Shown: piece by piece, positions 51,381 through 62,448 of the stretch | Numbering within the stretch: position 1 is the stretch's first letter | How the letters are laid out: each line of letters opens with the position of its first letter | From: Anthoceros angustus | Taxonomy: Eukaryota > Streptophyta > Anthocerotopsida > Anthocerotales > Anthocerotaceae | Assembly: GCA_010909165.1 (NCBI GenBank) | Contig: MU008205.1 | Span: 1 to 64,000, forward strand | DNA length: 64,000 bases | Direction of reading: 5' to 3' | Notes under the pieces: generated by a model | What the model saw: the letters and a program-made list of their open reading frames with translations, nothing else | The model's database searches: none | Told to the model about the DNA's origin: nothing | Made by a program: the position numbers and the translations under genes

Positions 51381-51602
51381 GTAGGTGACGGCGTGTGACG
51401 GCTGGCTGGACCCGTTCCCGCGCAGCATCAGCGTGAACACCGGGGACTCCTGCTTCTCAATGGGCAAGCCGGGCCTCCTCCTCCGCTGCCAAAAGTCCTG
51501 TTGTCATCGACCCCGAATGTCAGTCGCAATTTGGTGGGCGACGGCAGGTGGGCTGGATGCAGCACCCGTCTGGCAATTTCTGATCATCAAGTGTAGGCAA
51601 TT

Positions 51603-54600
51603 ATGGCCAGGAGCGGCTCGCTTACACCACGGGAGCTTCAGGAGCTCCGGAGAGTGTGTACGAGAAGGCAGACATCGTATGATTCTTCCTGTGTGGAGCA
51701 GTTGCTTGCACTTACGGAGGAGCACTCTCTTCGTGTTTTGAGAGGAGTCGCATCGTTTAGCAACCCGGTTCTCAGTTTGTCCAGTTATCTGAAGAAAGTG
51801 ATTGCGAGCACACCTGGAAGTCCCGAGGCCTTGAGCTCCAGCGTTTCTTCTTCGCCTTGCTTCTCCCCCTCTGCGCGCTCTCGCTCTGCTTGCTATGATG
51901 CTCGACGGGAGGAGCACAGCCGGAGCGGGGACCGGGACCCTCCTCTTCCAGGCCAAGTGGAACAGCTGCTTGATTTCGTTTGCCGGAGCAATGGAATTCT
52001 CCCCTCTCTACAAGCTCGCCAGCTGCTTGCATCATTGGGGGAAGCATCTGCGCTCTACCGGCTGGCCTCAGCCATTCAAACTCCGCATATCTGCAGTGCG
52101 AGTGATCTCCATCGCCATCTTCTTAGGCCATCTGCTCATCGCTCTGAAGACATATGGTACGAATGCCCTGGCTCCTCCCAAGATGTTTGGGATGACTGCG
52201 CTAGCTCCCCGGACGAGGTTTGGTTCGAATGCTCGGAGGAGTTGGAATGTGGAGATTTTGGAGAACCCAGCACGTTCAACGGCCACGCTCCATATCACTC
52301 TCTCGTTCAAGGTTTGTCCGGTTTGCACATTGGAAGTGGGTGAAGACTCCAATCGAAAGGTGGTTGGGAAATACGACTTAGTGACTCCTGACGAAATGCC
52401 TCGTGGTGTTGTCCAGATTGTCGAGAACGAGCTTTGGGCAATCTGGAATTTTGGAAGAGAAGTTTAATCCTACAGATAACAGGTAACAGACCCGAATATC
52501 TGAAGCTACTAACTCCCGAAGACTTGGAAGAGTTTGGGAACGTTCCACTTGAGCGGGAGGAGTCATTTTTGTGCAATCTTGTACAAGGCCGGCAGATTCC
52601 GAAACCTGTGGGAATGACCAAGGTCTGGATTCCTGGACCAAGCTTTCTACACTTTTCCGGAGTTTATGGCGATTGCCTATTGCATTTCCCAGCTGTACTT
52701 GTGGTACGCTTGCAGAAACATTGGACAAGGGATGACAATGAGTTCACTATACCTGAATGCAGTATTGATCCACAGGCTCACTGCACTTACAAGGTCAGTG
52801 GATGAGGCTTTTTGGGTGTGTGTAGCTCGGTGTGTCACAATGTGAACTTGGACACTGTAGTGCAGCTCGCTTCACAGGGTCCCAGACTGTGCGCTCTGAT
52901 TTGGTTCTTGGCAGGGCAGAAGTCCATTTGCGGGAGGAAATGCTTTGCAGCGAGTACTTGGTGAAGATAGAGTTCTTCGTGTGCAGTTTGAGGATGCCCC
53001 TGGCACAGACTACGACAACTACCGGAGGGTTTTGAAGGATGGCATTTATCTTGGGTTGCGACATTACGTCTACTTCAGTAAGCTGACTGTTCCCTCAGAG
53101 CAAGGTTTTGGCATGTTTGGAAATGAGTAGAGGTTACTTTGTGGTTAGGACAGGGTGTGGGTTTCGACCAGGTTCAGGTGTTTTATCACGTGCACGTCGT
53201 AGCTTCTTCTCAGGCTGATTGTTTGGCACATACAAACTTGTGGACAGTTCATAAGGAAACAGCGAAAGACAAGGGCAAAGCCAAATCCAGACAGCCAAGG
53301 TCTCCATCTGTAAAGTGCTTCTTCGTGTGCCTGCGATCGGACGCTGCAGCAGATCAGGAATGCACCTTCATGATGGGGTGGAACATGAAGGACCTTAGGA
53401 ACTACTTCTGCCACATATATCAGACTCCGACCATAGCGAAGTTTATCGCCAGGCACGTTTCTGCTATGTGATGCCGACCAGAAGCTTAACCACTGTCACT
53501 GCCTCGTCTCTACGGGGAACTGATCTTGGAATTTTCTCAGGCAGCAACTATTGCTGACAAAAACAAGAGCAGTAGTTGGCATTGATCTGTTAACGGTGGA
53601 CATGCGTGTGGAGGACGATATCCACTGTCTGGTGGGGCCTTGACTCTTCCTTGCCCGTCCTTGCCTTGCTCTCTCGCTGAAGGTGTTTCCAGTATAATTC
53701 ACCATTCGGCTGGTAACGTTCTGGTTTATGGTGACATCTGTCCAGGACCCTGCAGGAAAGGACTCATGTGCCACAGATGGTGCGGGACAAATATCCGTGG
53801 ATTTGGCTAAGCTCATTCCAAGTGATATAATCAAAGGTCAAAGCTTGCGAGAAGTGAGCGATCGAGAGGTGGAGTCGACGTCCCCTGCTGCTTGACGTTG
53901 CCGATAGGTTGTCTTTTGTCTGTTATTAATCCTGGAATCGTTTCATGCTCAGGACACCCTGCCCTTGCTGGCACAAGTACGAATGTTCAAGGGTGGCATC
54001 GCTGTCAAGGGCACACTCCTGGCAGTGGAAACTGTAAGGTCTCGAGGTGGGACCTGTTCATGTGAAGAGAGACAAGGATGCTAACATCAGGAAATTGTGT
54101 TACGCAGCTGCGACCGAGGACAATAAAGTGTCGTAAGTCGATGGTGAAAGTTTCTCGGGACGGGGCATTAAGTGGTCTGCCCAGTTTTAACTCATTGGAG
54201 CTGGTTTCCACAAGGTCAGGATGGTTCATTCGCTTTCTCATCTGAGTTCTGGGTTTGCTTCAAGGGTACACATGATCCGATTGTTATGTGCAACTTTGTC
54301 TCAATTGGCTACAGTCGAAAGCCTAAAGAAGCAAGTCTCTCCAAGAATCTTATCATGTTGTTAAGCCTGAGAAAGGTACCCGACAGTTTTTTCCTCCAGC
54401 TTGCTCAGGATGCGCTCGAGGATTCCAAACGGCAATATAGTGACTTTGAAAGGATCAAGAAAGGTAGTGTATAACCTGCATGCTTTGGTTCTATAACTAT
54501 GGCTTTCGGGGTGAAGCTCATCAATACCTGTTTGTGGTCACAGATGTCATGAAAATGCAGGGTGGTACTGAATGGCATGCTGAGGAGGTGAGTAGAATGC

Positions 54601-56492
54601 TTGCAGCAGGGATGGACCCAGCAAAGGAGTTTTACCTAAGAGAGAGGTTGAACGGTCTCGCCAAGTCCAAATATGAGGACTTCTACAAAGGAAGGCTTTT
54701 AATGGCAAAATCGTGGTACCTGATGGGTACGGCTGATCCCACTGGTACCCTCAAACATGGGGAGATTGCCTTGATTCTGTAAGTTCTCTTAAATTTCTCT
54801 CTTCTTAAGGTACAAAGTTGGCAATATGGACCTGATTTCAGGTTACACGTTCCCTCCATTACATCTGCAGCGACGATGGCCCAATCGTTTGCAAACAAGT
54901 CCTCATCTACAAAAACCCAGGCTTACACCCTGGTGACATCAATCTGAAGGAAGCAACATGGAATCCAGATTTGGAGTATGCTATTCCAACCAAAGGAAGG
55001 AAGAATGTCCTGATCTTTTCAACGCAAGGACCTCGGTCTTCTCCAGAAATGATCGCCAATGGTGATCTGGATGGTGACCTGTATTGGGTCTGCATCAATA
55101 CAGAGGAAATGCCCTGTTCAGGCTCCCAGTCAGCCTATTTTCTGAGATGGTACGTTGGTGGTGACTGAAGTGGAATTAGATGAACTGAGGAGTCATTCAT
55201 TCTGTCTGCAGCTGACCAGCCATGTGGAGCCGTATGAAGCTTGGGAGGTCCCACCGAAAGCCACTCAGAACGATCAGAAAGTACCCGCAACTTTGTCGGA
55301 AAATGAGCTCGAGCATGAACTCCATGAAGCGTTCCTCAAAGTGCGCTTTACCCCCAGGTTCGTTACAGCGTGCTCTCCGTGCTTGACCCAAATGTGGAGG
55401 TAGAGATTTCCTGTTTGGATTATGTAACTGCGTTTCACGATTGCAAAACGCGGGAATATCAGCTCCACCATAGGCCAATCAGCATGGCACTACTCGGTTC
55501 ACATGGATCGGTATCTCTCCCTGTCATGTGAGCATCGAAGCGAGAAGTCCCATATTGAACAGATTCTGACGAAGATTATTGACATTCATCACGAAGCAGT
55601 AGATTCAGAAAAGTCTGGCGTACAGGTATTCTGCGTGCTAGTTTTCAGGTGCTGTCGGTATACGCTTCCTCTCCCTTTTGTGGACTAAACAGAGACTCTT
55701 AAGTGGCAGGTGGACTTCCCTAAACAATTGAAAGCTTCTTATGTACCCCACTATTTAAGAAAGGAGAGCCAAGGAGGTTTTGGACCTCAAGTCTACCACT
55801 CTACATCCATCATCGGTCAGATGTACGACCTGATTGACTCTCCCCAAAGCTCGATTTCATCTACGAGTAAGTTTACATTTGCTTTCTAACTCCGGTTGAG
55901 TGCAGGCTAAGAATTATACCAACCTCTCACTGTGTGAATCTTCTTCTTTGATGCTGTCCTGGTGTGCAGACTCGGTCTACGTAGATCCTGATTTTGAGTA
56001 TGGCGACTACCAGAGCTATATACCAGTATGGGAAAGTCAGTTCAATTCTTATAGATTTGAGATGCAGTCCATTTTAAGACGGAACTCTGCATCGAAGGAC
56101 GCAGAGTGTGAGGAGCTTTTTGGCTTCTACAGACAGGTATGATCACAGCATTTCCCCTTTGGTTTCTCGGCATTATTGCCTTCTGGTCGATCATTCTTTA
56201 ACTGGTGTTCCCAACTTGTCGAATTTAGGAACTCTACGGCGCTGCATGTCTGAAAGAGAGCACGAAGCCTTTGAGAAGGGTGCTTGAAGAAGCATCTGCC
56301 ATCTACCGGGTGGTGTACGCGCATGCTAGTAGGCAAGAGACTGGCAAGACTTTGAAACGGGGACCAAGTGTCCGTTTTGCCTGGGGAGTTGCTCTCCATG
56401 CCTTGTGTGTCATATATGCTGAAAGGCAACCCGGGCAGCCAATGGTTGTTGCTCTGAAGCCCAGCAAGCAAACGATCCGCCTTTATGACTGA
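51603..56492 (+). CDS. RNA-dependent RNA polymerase, gamma (RDR3/4/5) clade
   Basis: RDR enzymes copy single-stranded RNA into dsRNA for small-RNA pathways. The role of the gamma clade is poorly known. The first exon (from ATG 51603) has an N-terminal helical region with two related blocks (VEQLLALTEEHSLRVLRG and VEQLLDFVCRSNGILPS ending in ASLGEASALYRL). Then come LGNLEFWKRSLILQITGNRP, VLGEDRVLRVQFEDAPGTDY, VKCFFVCL with IYQTPTIAKFIAR, VRMFKGGIAVKGTLLAVE, MVKVSRDGALSGLPSFNSLE, and WYLMGTADPTGTLKHGEIAL. The catalytic loop ANGDLDGDLYW has DLDGD at 55064-55078. The C-terminal domain has ELYGAACLKESTKPLRRVLE and SVRFAWGVALHALCVIYAER, with the stop at 56492. More than ten short introns are implied. 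Exact ends were not fixed, especially between exon 1 and 52434. I saw no lesion shared with the dead copy. The family call rests on NPGLHPGDIN and QGPRSSPEMIANGD. Confidence 0.85.
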
Positions 56493-56846
56493 CATGTGAA
56501 GCCTGAGTGTCTACGACAAAAATCTGTTTTGTATGTGTGTGATGGTCAAGTTCCTGACGTGCACCACCCTTCTGGGTCTGCTGTTTATCATCGTCGCTCA
56601 CAACAAGATGTCAAGCTTACACCACTCCACTAACCAACCTTCAACAAAAACGGAAATTACATCCGAGCTATGGAGGTGACTAGCGACACAATGGCTTCTT
56701 CGTGTCAGGGACACCTCAGGTGTTGCGAATATATACAAAGAACAGTGGTTTTGTACCTACTGTGATGCGAGGACTACATGTCCACCCAAGATGATGTCTG
56801 CTGACCTCGGGGAGATTGCAGACTAGGACGAGCAAAGGTTGAGCAG
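56493..56846. other. Short spacer between convergent genes
   Basis: About 350 bp containing the 3' untranslated regions of the RDR gene (+) and the DCI1 gene (-). No other feature seen. Confidence 0.6.
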
Positions 56847-57680
56847 TTAAAGCTTGGAGAAAGAAGGCTTACGTGTTTGCACATGAGCGTTAAGAGCCTC
56901 CTTAGCATCGTCACTGGACATAAGCATAGCAGCATTCCAAGTGGCGACATAGTCCAGCCCCTGAGCAACAGAAAGCTCCCTGGACTTGAGCAGCACGGCC
57001 TTCGTCCCAATCACAGCAAGAGGAGACTTAGAGGCAATCTGGTTGGCCAAAATCCCCACAGCCTCTACCATGGCTGCTTTGGAGGGAAAAGCATCGTTCA
57101 CCAACCCTAGAGCCTTAGCCTCCTTACCGCTGAAGCGTCGAGCCGTAAGAGCCAGCTCCATAGCCCGTGCCTCGCCTACAATCCTGGGCAACCGCTGCAA
57201 AGTGCCTAGGTCGGCAGTGACGGCCAGATCCACCTCCTTCACACAGAACAGCGCATCCTCCGTACAGTAGCGCAGATCACAGGCTGTGACCATGTCCACC
57301 CCCGCTCCAATGCACGCCCCATGGATAGCTGCCACAACGGGCTTCCGGCACTGCTCCAGAGCCGTAAAGGCGGCCTGCATGTGCAGAACATCGCGCCGGA
57401 AGCGCTCCCTAACCCTCCCTGCATCCTCATCTGCCCCTGCCCCGCCCACGTCCGCCAGCACCGCAAGATCGATGCCCGCGCAGAAGTGCGGCCCGTTGGC
57501 GTCGAGCACCACGACGCGCACGCCGGGGTCGGCATCGAGCCCCGCCAAAACCTGCCTCAGCTCCTGGAACAGCTCGTTGTCCACGGCGTTCAGCCGCTGC
57601 GGCCGGTCCAACGTCAGCTGCGCCACGCCCTGCCCGTCAGGCCCTCGCACGCGAACCCTCTTCCACTCCCGATCCGCCAT
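56847..57680 (-). CDS. DCI1: Peroxisomal delta3,5-delta2,4-dienoyl-CoA isomerase (277 aa)
   Basis: The enzyme moves double bonds in 3,5-dienoyl-CoA so that unsaturated fatty acids with odd-numbered double bonds can be degraded by peroxisomal beta-oxidation. The protein is a complete single-exon crotonase: RPQRLNAVDNELFQELRQVL, oxyanion-hole segments HFCAGIDLAVLAD and HGACIGAGVDMVTACDLRYC, and KEVDLAVTADLGTLQRLP. D129, E149 and D157 have the same spacing (20 and 8) as the catalytic Asp176, Glu196 and Asp204 of rat ECH1, which separates it from ordinary enoyl-CoA hydratases. The C-terminus SKL is a canonical PTS1 peroxisome signal. Codon third positions are GC-rich and there is no intron, unlike every neighbour. 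It is divergent to the trypsin-fold gene with a 457-bp gap. Confidence 0.93.
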   Translation of the reverse strand: MADREWKRVRVRGPDGQGVAQLTLDRPQRLNAVDNELFQELRQVLAGLDADPGVRVVVLDANGPHFCAGIDLAVLADVGGAGADEDAGRVRERFRRDVLHMQAAFTALEQCRKPVVAAIHGACIGAGVDMVTACDLRYCTEDALFCVKEVDLAVTADLGTLQRLPRIVGEARAMELALTARRFSGKEAKALGLVNDAFPSKAAMVEAVGILANQIASKSPLAVIGTKAVLLKSRELSVAQGLDYVATWNAAMLMSSDDAKEALNAHVQTRKPSFSKL

Positions 57681-58137
57681 AGCCCACGCTCGAAGAGCCC
57701 GACGCTCGCTTGCTACTCCCTCGTTCTAGTGACATGAGAGACGAGACGGGCGACACGTGGTCCCATTGACCACCCGCGATTTCGAGGAGTCTTGTAACGA
57801 CATGCTCTTCGACATCTCCCGTTAGCGGGAAATGGCAGACTGCCGATTCCTCCTCTGCGCTTTCATCTGCTGGGTGGCAGATTCCATGGAATGCGCATCG
57901 GGCAATGTCAGACTGTGCACGCAATGAGGTGGATGCGAGGACACTGACGGCTAAGATCTTCCAAGAATCTGGAAACGCTGGTATGGCCAGCTGTTCCCGG
58001 TCCAATTTGATTCTCGCCCCTGCAAGTGCTTGTAGACAGCCTGGCGGTTTCGATTTCTCATCTTCCAGCACAGAGGACACGCATTGCTCCCACCATATGT
58101 AGCAATTTGGGCGTTTTGGGCATTTTGGGCGCTCGGA
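57681..58137. promoter_or_regulatory. Shared divergent promoter region of DCI1 and the trypsin-fold gene
   Basis: 457 bp separate two start codons facing away from each other. No clear TATA box is seen. The T/G-rich GGGCGTTTTGGGCATTTTGG run at 58110-58129 lies in the probable leader of the plus-strand gene. Confidence 0.55.
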
Positions 58138-59083
58138 ATGGCGAAGCAGCCGAGTTGTATGTGCTTCCGGAGAGCAGGCAAAGCTGTGTTCAATGTCGCG
58201 TCGTATGTTAAGGACTTGGAGCCAGCAATTGGTACCTTGTCAGGGGCCGGAGTGAAGGACTCTCACGGACAGGCCACCGCCGTTTTAGTGCACAGATGCC
58301 TTGTGCTCACGGCACACGTGACATTGCCGGAGATATCGATTGCTTTCGACGCAGAGGTCAGCTTCAAGCAAAATGAGTTGATCATCAGGCGCAAGCTAAA
58401 TCCTAAGAGGTCAGCATCCAGAAATGAAGAGCGGTCAATACAATACGTTATTTGTGCTTTGAAGTTTCTCTCAGGCTGAGCTTTGGGAGCCTTGTCATTG
58501 ATGAGAGGTTCTTGGATGTGCGCACAGGCTCTTCATCACGGATGCTGAGCACGACCTGACGCTTGTGGCCTGTGAGGAAGTACCTAACGACCTGTCCCCG
58601 CTCCCTATGGACACAAACCGGGCCTATGGAAGCTCTTTCAAAGCAGGACACAAGGTTTACATCCTAGGCCATTCCAGGAGAGACGAACAGAACGACCCTG
58701 TGACGGTGGGACAAGGAAAAGTGGTGGCTCCTCACAGCGACGAGAAAACTGTACAATTCCAAGTGAAGGGGAAAGAGTTCTGGGTGCCGGGTTCTGCAGG
58801 ATTCGATTCCTGGGGCAACTTCGCCTTCATCGTGTGCTCCCCTAAGGCTTGGCTCCCCAAGGATTCCAACGCCAAGAAGAAAAGGTTTTCTCTCATGGCC
58901 TTAGACCGACGGGAGCAGCTGGCACAAACTGGTCTAACCATTCACAGCATTAGTGACTGGATGGAAAAGGAGCTGTCCGAGCGGCAGCGAGGAACAAATT
59001 ATCCAGACTCCTCCATCGCTGGCCCGGAAGGGCTTCGACAGGACTTGCAACCCCTTGAGGAAGTTGTCCATGGGTTGTGCTAG
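58138..59083 (+). CDS. Plant trypsin-fold protein, 275 aa
   Basis: Two exons (58138-58409 and 58528-59083) give 275 residues. The fold is suggested by a His loop (VHRCLVLTAHVTLPE, H60), an Asp strand (FITDAEHDLTLVACE, D100) and a Ser loop (FWVPGSAGFDSWGNFAFIV, S180). The order and spacing fit a chymotrypsin-like S1 triad, though the usual GDSGG is replaced by PGSAGF. Similar small plant proteins are annotated as trypsin-like peptidase-domain proteins of unknown role. There is no signal peptide, so a cytosolic or nuclear protein is likely. An Lys/Arg-rich tail near 58870 (NAKKKRFS) follows the core. Proteolytic activity is not proven by the sequence. Confidence 0.65.
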
Positions 59084-60186
59084 TCCTTGATTATGCAGGA
59101 ACAGACTTCAAACTGCAGAGCAGCGAGCCGTGCAGCACCTGATCACACTGAACTGCCGGGTTATCAATTGCTGCTATCTCGGTTTAGAAGTAAGGGCAAG
59201 GACGAGGTGGGAGACTGGATGTACAGGTCAAGTTTTGCCGGCGGGGTGGGATTTCGTCAATTTTTAAGAAGGTTTGGGCTTTCGGGTAGCCATTGTTGGC
59301 TTATGCACAAAGCAGCTTGATCCGTTGTTTCAGTTAGCGACGGGGACACGACCCTGGGCCGCTCGTCTGGTACGAGGTCCGTACCAGCAAGTCAAGAAGC
59401 CTTCCTTTGTGCTTCAGGTGGACAAAACAGTAGGCCGAAGATAATGCAACTGTCGAGGAGGAGACGAGCTCAAACGCTGCGGTAAGCCTTGTGCGATTGT
59501 CTTCCAAGCTTGATTTGCGTGGTTGGATTTTTGTGGATGTGTAACAGGTCTTATGATTTCTCTGCAGTGGCCGAAAGGTCTTGTCTGCTGGGTGTCCAGA
59601 AAGTTCTAGCACCTGGCTACTAGTACAGGACCAACAGAGCGGATAATTCTGGTTCTTGCGGGTTGCAGGGATCTACGCTGAGTTAAACTTGCAGGGGAAC
59701 GTTGCGGAATCCTAATGTGATAAGCTTAATTGGGATTTCAGGTGACGGCTTTTCCTGAACCTTTGAGTGATGAAGACCCAAGGACTGTTATGCATGGCGT
59801 CTGTTCATCTTTGGTAGAGCTTAGTGCTGTAGGTTACCGGTGAATCCGTGTTGCTGCAAAGCAATGCTAAACCCTGCTCTGGTGAAAAAATGCAGGCTCT
59901 GAGGCAGCCTGAAGCTTCTAGCGGATGCTCCCTTGACGTTGAGCCCAGATGGGTCAACAACTGCAAACTTCAGTTTGCTATGTTGCATTATGGCATAAAA
60001 CTGAAATAAGTTTCCTACATCCGCATATTTTCGCAGTTTCTAATCCTCTACAATGGTCACTAGATGTCTACTGGTCTCAATCATGCTGCAACATCTCCGC
60101 CTGAAGGGCAGATGTTGTTATCCCCACTGTTTGCAAAGATTTAGGAGTTGATGTAAGTCTCAACCCAGCAAACCTCAGAGCTGTGA
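59084..60186. other. Intergenic region between convergent genes
   Basis: 1.1 kb between the trypsin-fold gene and the 3' end of phosphomannomutase. It probably contains both 3' untranslated regions. Frames of 77-92 codons near 59087-59612 lack familiar motifs. Confidence 0.5.
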
Positions 60187-61959
60187 TCACAAACCGTCCT
60201 GAAGGAAAAGCTCAGTGCACTGCTTCCTCGTATCTTCAGGACTCGTCACTGCAAAACAGCGCCATACAGAAAACCATGAGCTACATTTTCCATTCTGTTC
60301 TTTGACTCTCAAGAGTGGAAGGATTCTCAAACCCACCCGTGTGACCAATAGTCTTGTTGGACGAGAAAATCTCATAGTCATTTCCTCCCTGAAAGGAAAG
60401 AACTTCCGTTATGCACATGCCCGCTCGGCAGAAACCATGACATGAGACGAGACTCAAACTCTCAACTCAAACAAAAGTTATGACGAACACCTTGTATGTC
60501 TTGTCCCCGAAGAAGTGGATCTCTTCAAACTGTTTCTCCACAAACTGAAGACAGAAGGTTTTGTCCCAGCCATGAGGGAAGACCTGGAAGATAACCTAGC
60601 AGAGTTAGTCAACTGACTACACGGGAGAGAAAGCAGAGGCAAGCACTTCAGATGCACGAGAAGAGGTACTGTGCTTACATCAAAGCTGATCTGGCCACCT
60701 ATGGAGAACGTAAGATTCAAATGCGCAAACTCCTCCTTCAGTACCTCAACCATCTTTCCTCGGATGTTGTGAATCTAGAACAAATTTGACAGACCATCAA
60801 CTGCCACCGTAACTTGCACAGTTCACTGTTCTGCAACCCGTGCATGTTTTCAAGCTGACCTTATCATAACGCTCAAACTCATCTCGCTCTTCGTGTGAGC
60901 AATTCCTGCCGATAGGCGACACGTTGATCATCCCTGTCCTGAACTCAATAAATGTACCACTGAACAAATAGCAAGATATTAGCAAAACGGAAACAAGGTT
61001 TCGACATGTGATGGTTCCAGGAATCCACAAAGTGCCCAAAGCACACAGGAAAAGAGGTATCCTGAAGTTGCTCCTGGTGCTAAACGTACCGCTTGATGGG
61101 AATATCCAAGTCAGCGATGTAATGTAAGGTGAAGTTGATGAAACTCTGCAGACAAAGGCTAGTGCCATCAGCACAAACTGGTTCATCATACACAAAGGCC
61201 AGTGCATATTTCCAAGTGCTGCAATTACCTTCAGTGCATCGTCGCCAAGATGGCTCTTTAGACTCTGCCAGCATGAAAGAACAATGCAACAACTTCATAC
61301 GTGTGAAGGGTGGATAGACATCCTCATGTACGATCCAAAAGGCAAAAAATTCTTCTTTTGAGACCTGATTGCCTATAGGACGGCCATCCTTGTGTGCAAT
61401 AAGCCCGTTCTCGGAAAAGAAGTAATCATAGTCCTTTACAGCTGTAGAATAGAGCAGAATGCACTCAGGAGCTTAACAAACAGGAAAAAATATGACACTG
61501 TAAGAAGGACCCATTTACCAGTTTGGCCCAGTTGCTCCGATATCTTCACAAGATCAGAACCACCCACAACTCCAACGGTGACCACCTAAGGAACAAAAAA
61601 GCTAGATGTAAGCCTGGAATACAACCCACATCATCCTGCTGCAGCCCTGCCCTTCAAGAAAATGCTGGTACCTTTCTTAGGTCCTGCAGAAACTGCAGCA
61701 TAGCAGCCGTAGCTTCCTGTCACAATCAAGCAAAGACATCCAAGCATCAGAACTGCCCGCGGATAGGATCCGATCCAAGTGACTAAACCAAGTAAATCCA
61801 AAGTGCATCAACCCACTACCCAAACCGTGATCACGGATTGGATCTTGGAGAATGTGCAACATATCAATGCAAGCTTGTTCAGATTTAGACCTTCCGCGGC
61901 AAAGTGAGTGTGCCATCGACATCAAATAGGGCCAGGACACCAGGCTTCTTTGTCGCCAT
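60187..61959 (-). CDS. PMM: Phosphomannomutase
   Basis: This enzyme converts mannose-6-phosphate to mannose-1-phosphate, the precursor of GDP-mannose for N-glycosylation, GPI anchors and ascorbate. The first exon (61891-61959) encodes [20 protein letters not shown] with the HAD nucleophile motif DVDGT. Further exons in order encode [89 protein letters not shown] with [31 protein letters not shown] with [25 protein letters not shown] with [24 protein letters not shown] and [20 protein letters not shown]. The stop is at 60187. All family landmarks, including the cap-domain arginine in NVSPIGRNC and the late aspartate of GDKTY, are there with matching splice phases. It is divergent to TAF11. Confidence 0.93.
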
Positions 61960-62448
61960 TGCCCCCAACCACACACTTCCCTTCAGCTCCCCAGAAAGTC
62001 GGTCACGACCCAGTACCCGATCTGTCCACCCAGCACAACACCGGAGGGGTGAGATTGCCTCTCTATACCATCTGCCTGCCTAGCCCGAGTGCGCCGACGC
62101 CAGCAGCTTGCGACTGGCAGTTGCTCGTCCACCAGCTCCTGGGCCTTTTGTTTCGTGGCCTTTCACGTGAAGCTCGTGACGAGAAACGAGCCATACAGGG
62201 TAGTTGCATAGGTATATAATGAGCAGACAATTAAAAAATTACATCACGTCTGGTATTTGTTGCCATTTTCCCCGTTGGTGCTTGGGACAGCGGCACGGGA
62301 GGCAGATGGGATGCATCACGAAACGGGCGGCTATCGGTTGTCACTGATGATCAACGTTGGCGAGGAATGATAACGGGTGCTTATTAGAGGAGCTGGAAGT
62401 GGGGAGTGAGGAATTTCGTCGTTCGTCGCTCTGTCGGCTCATAACAAG
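61960..62448. promoter_or_regulatory. Shared divergent promoter region of PMM and TAF11
   Basis: 489 bp lie between the two start codons. GTATATAATGAG at about 62211 is a possible TATA element for TAF11, about 235 bp before its ATG. It is untested and could as well serve neither gene. Confidence 0.5.
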
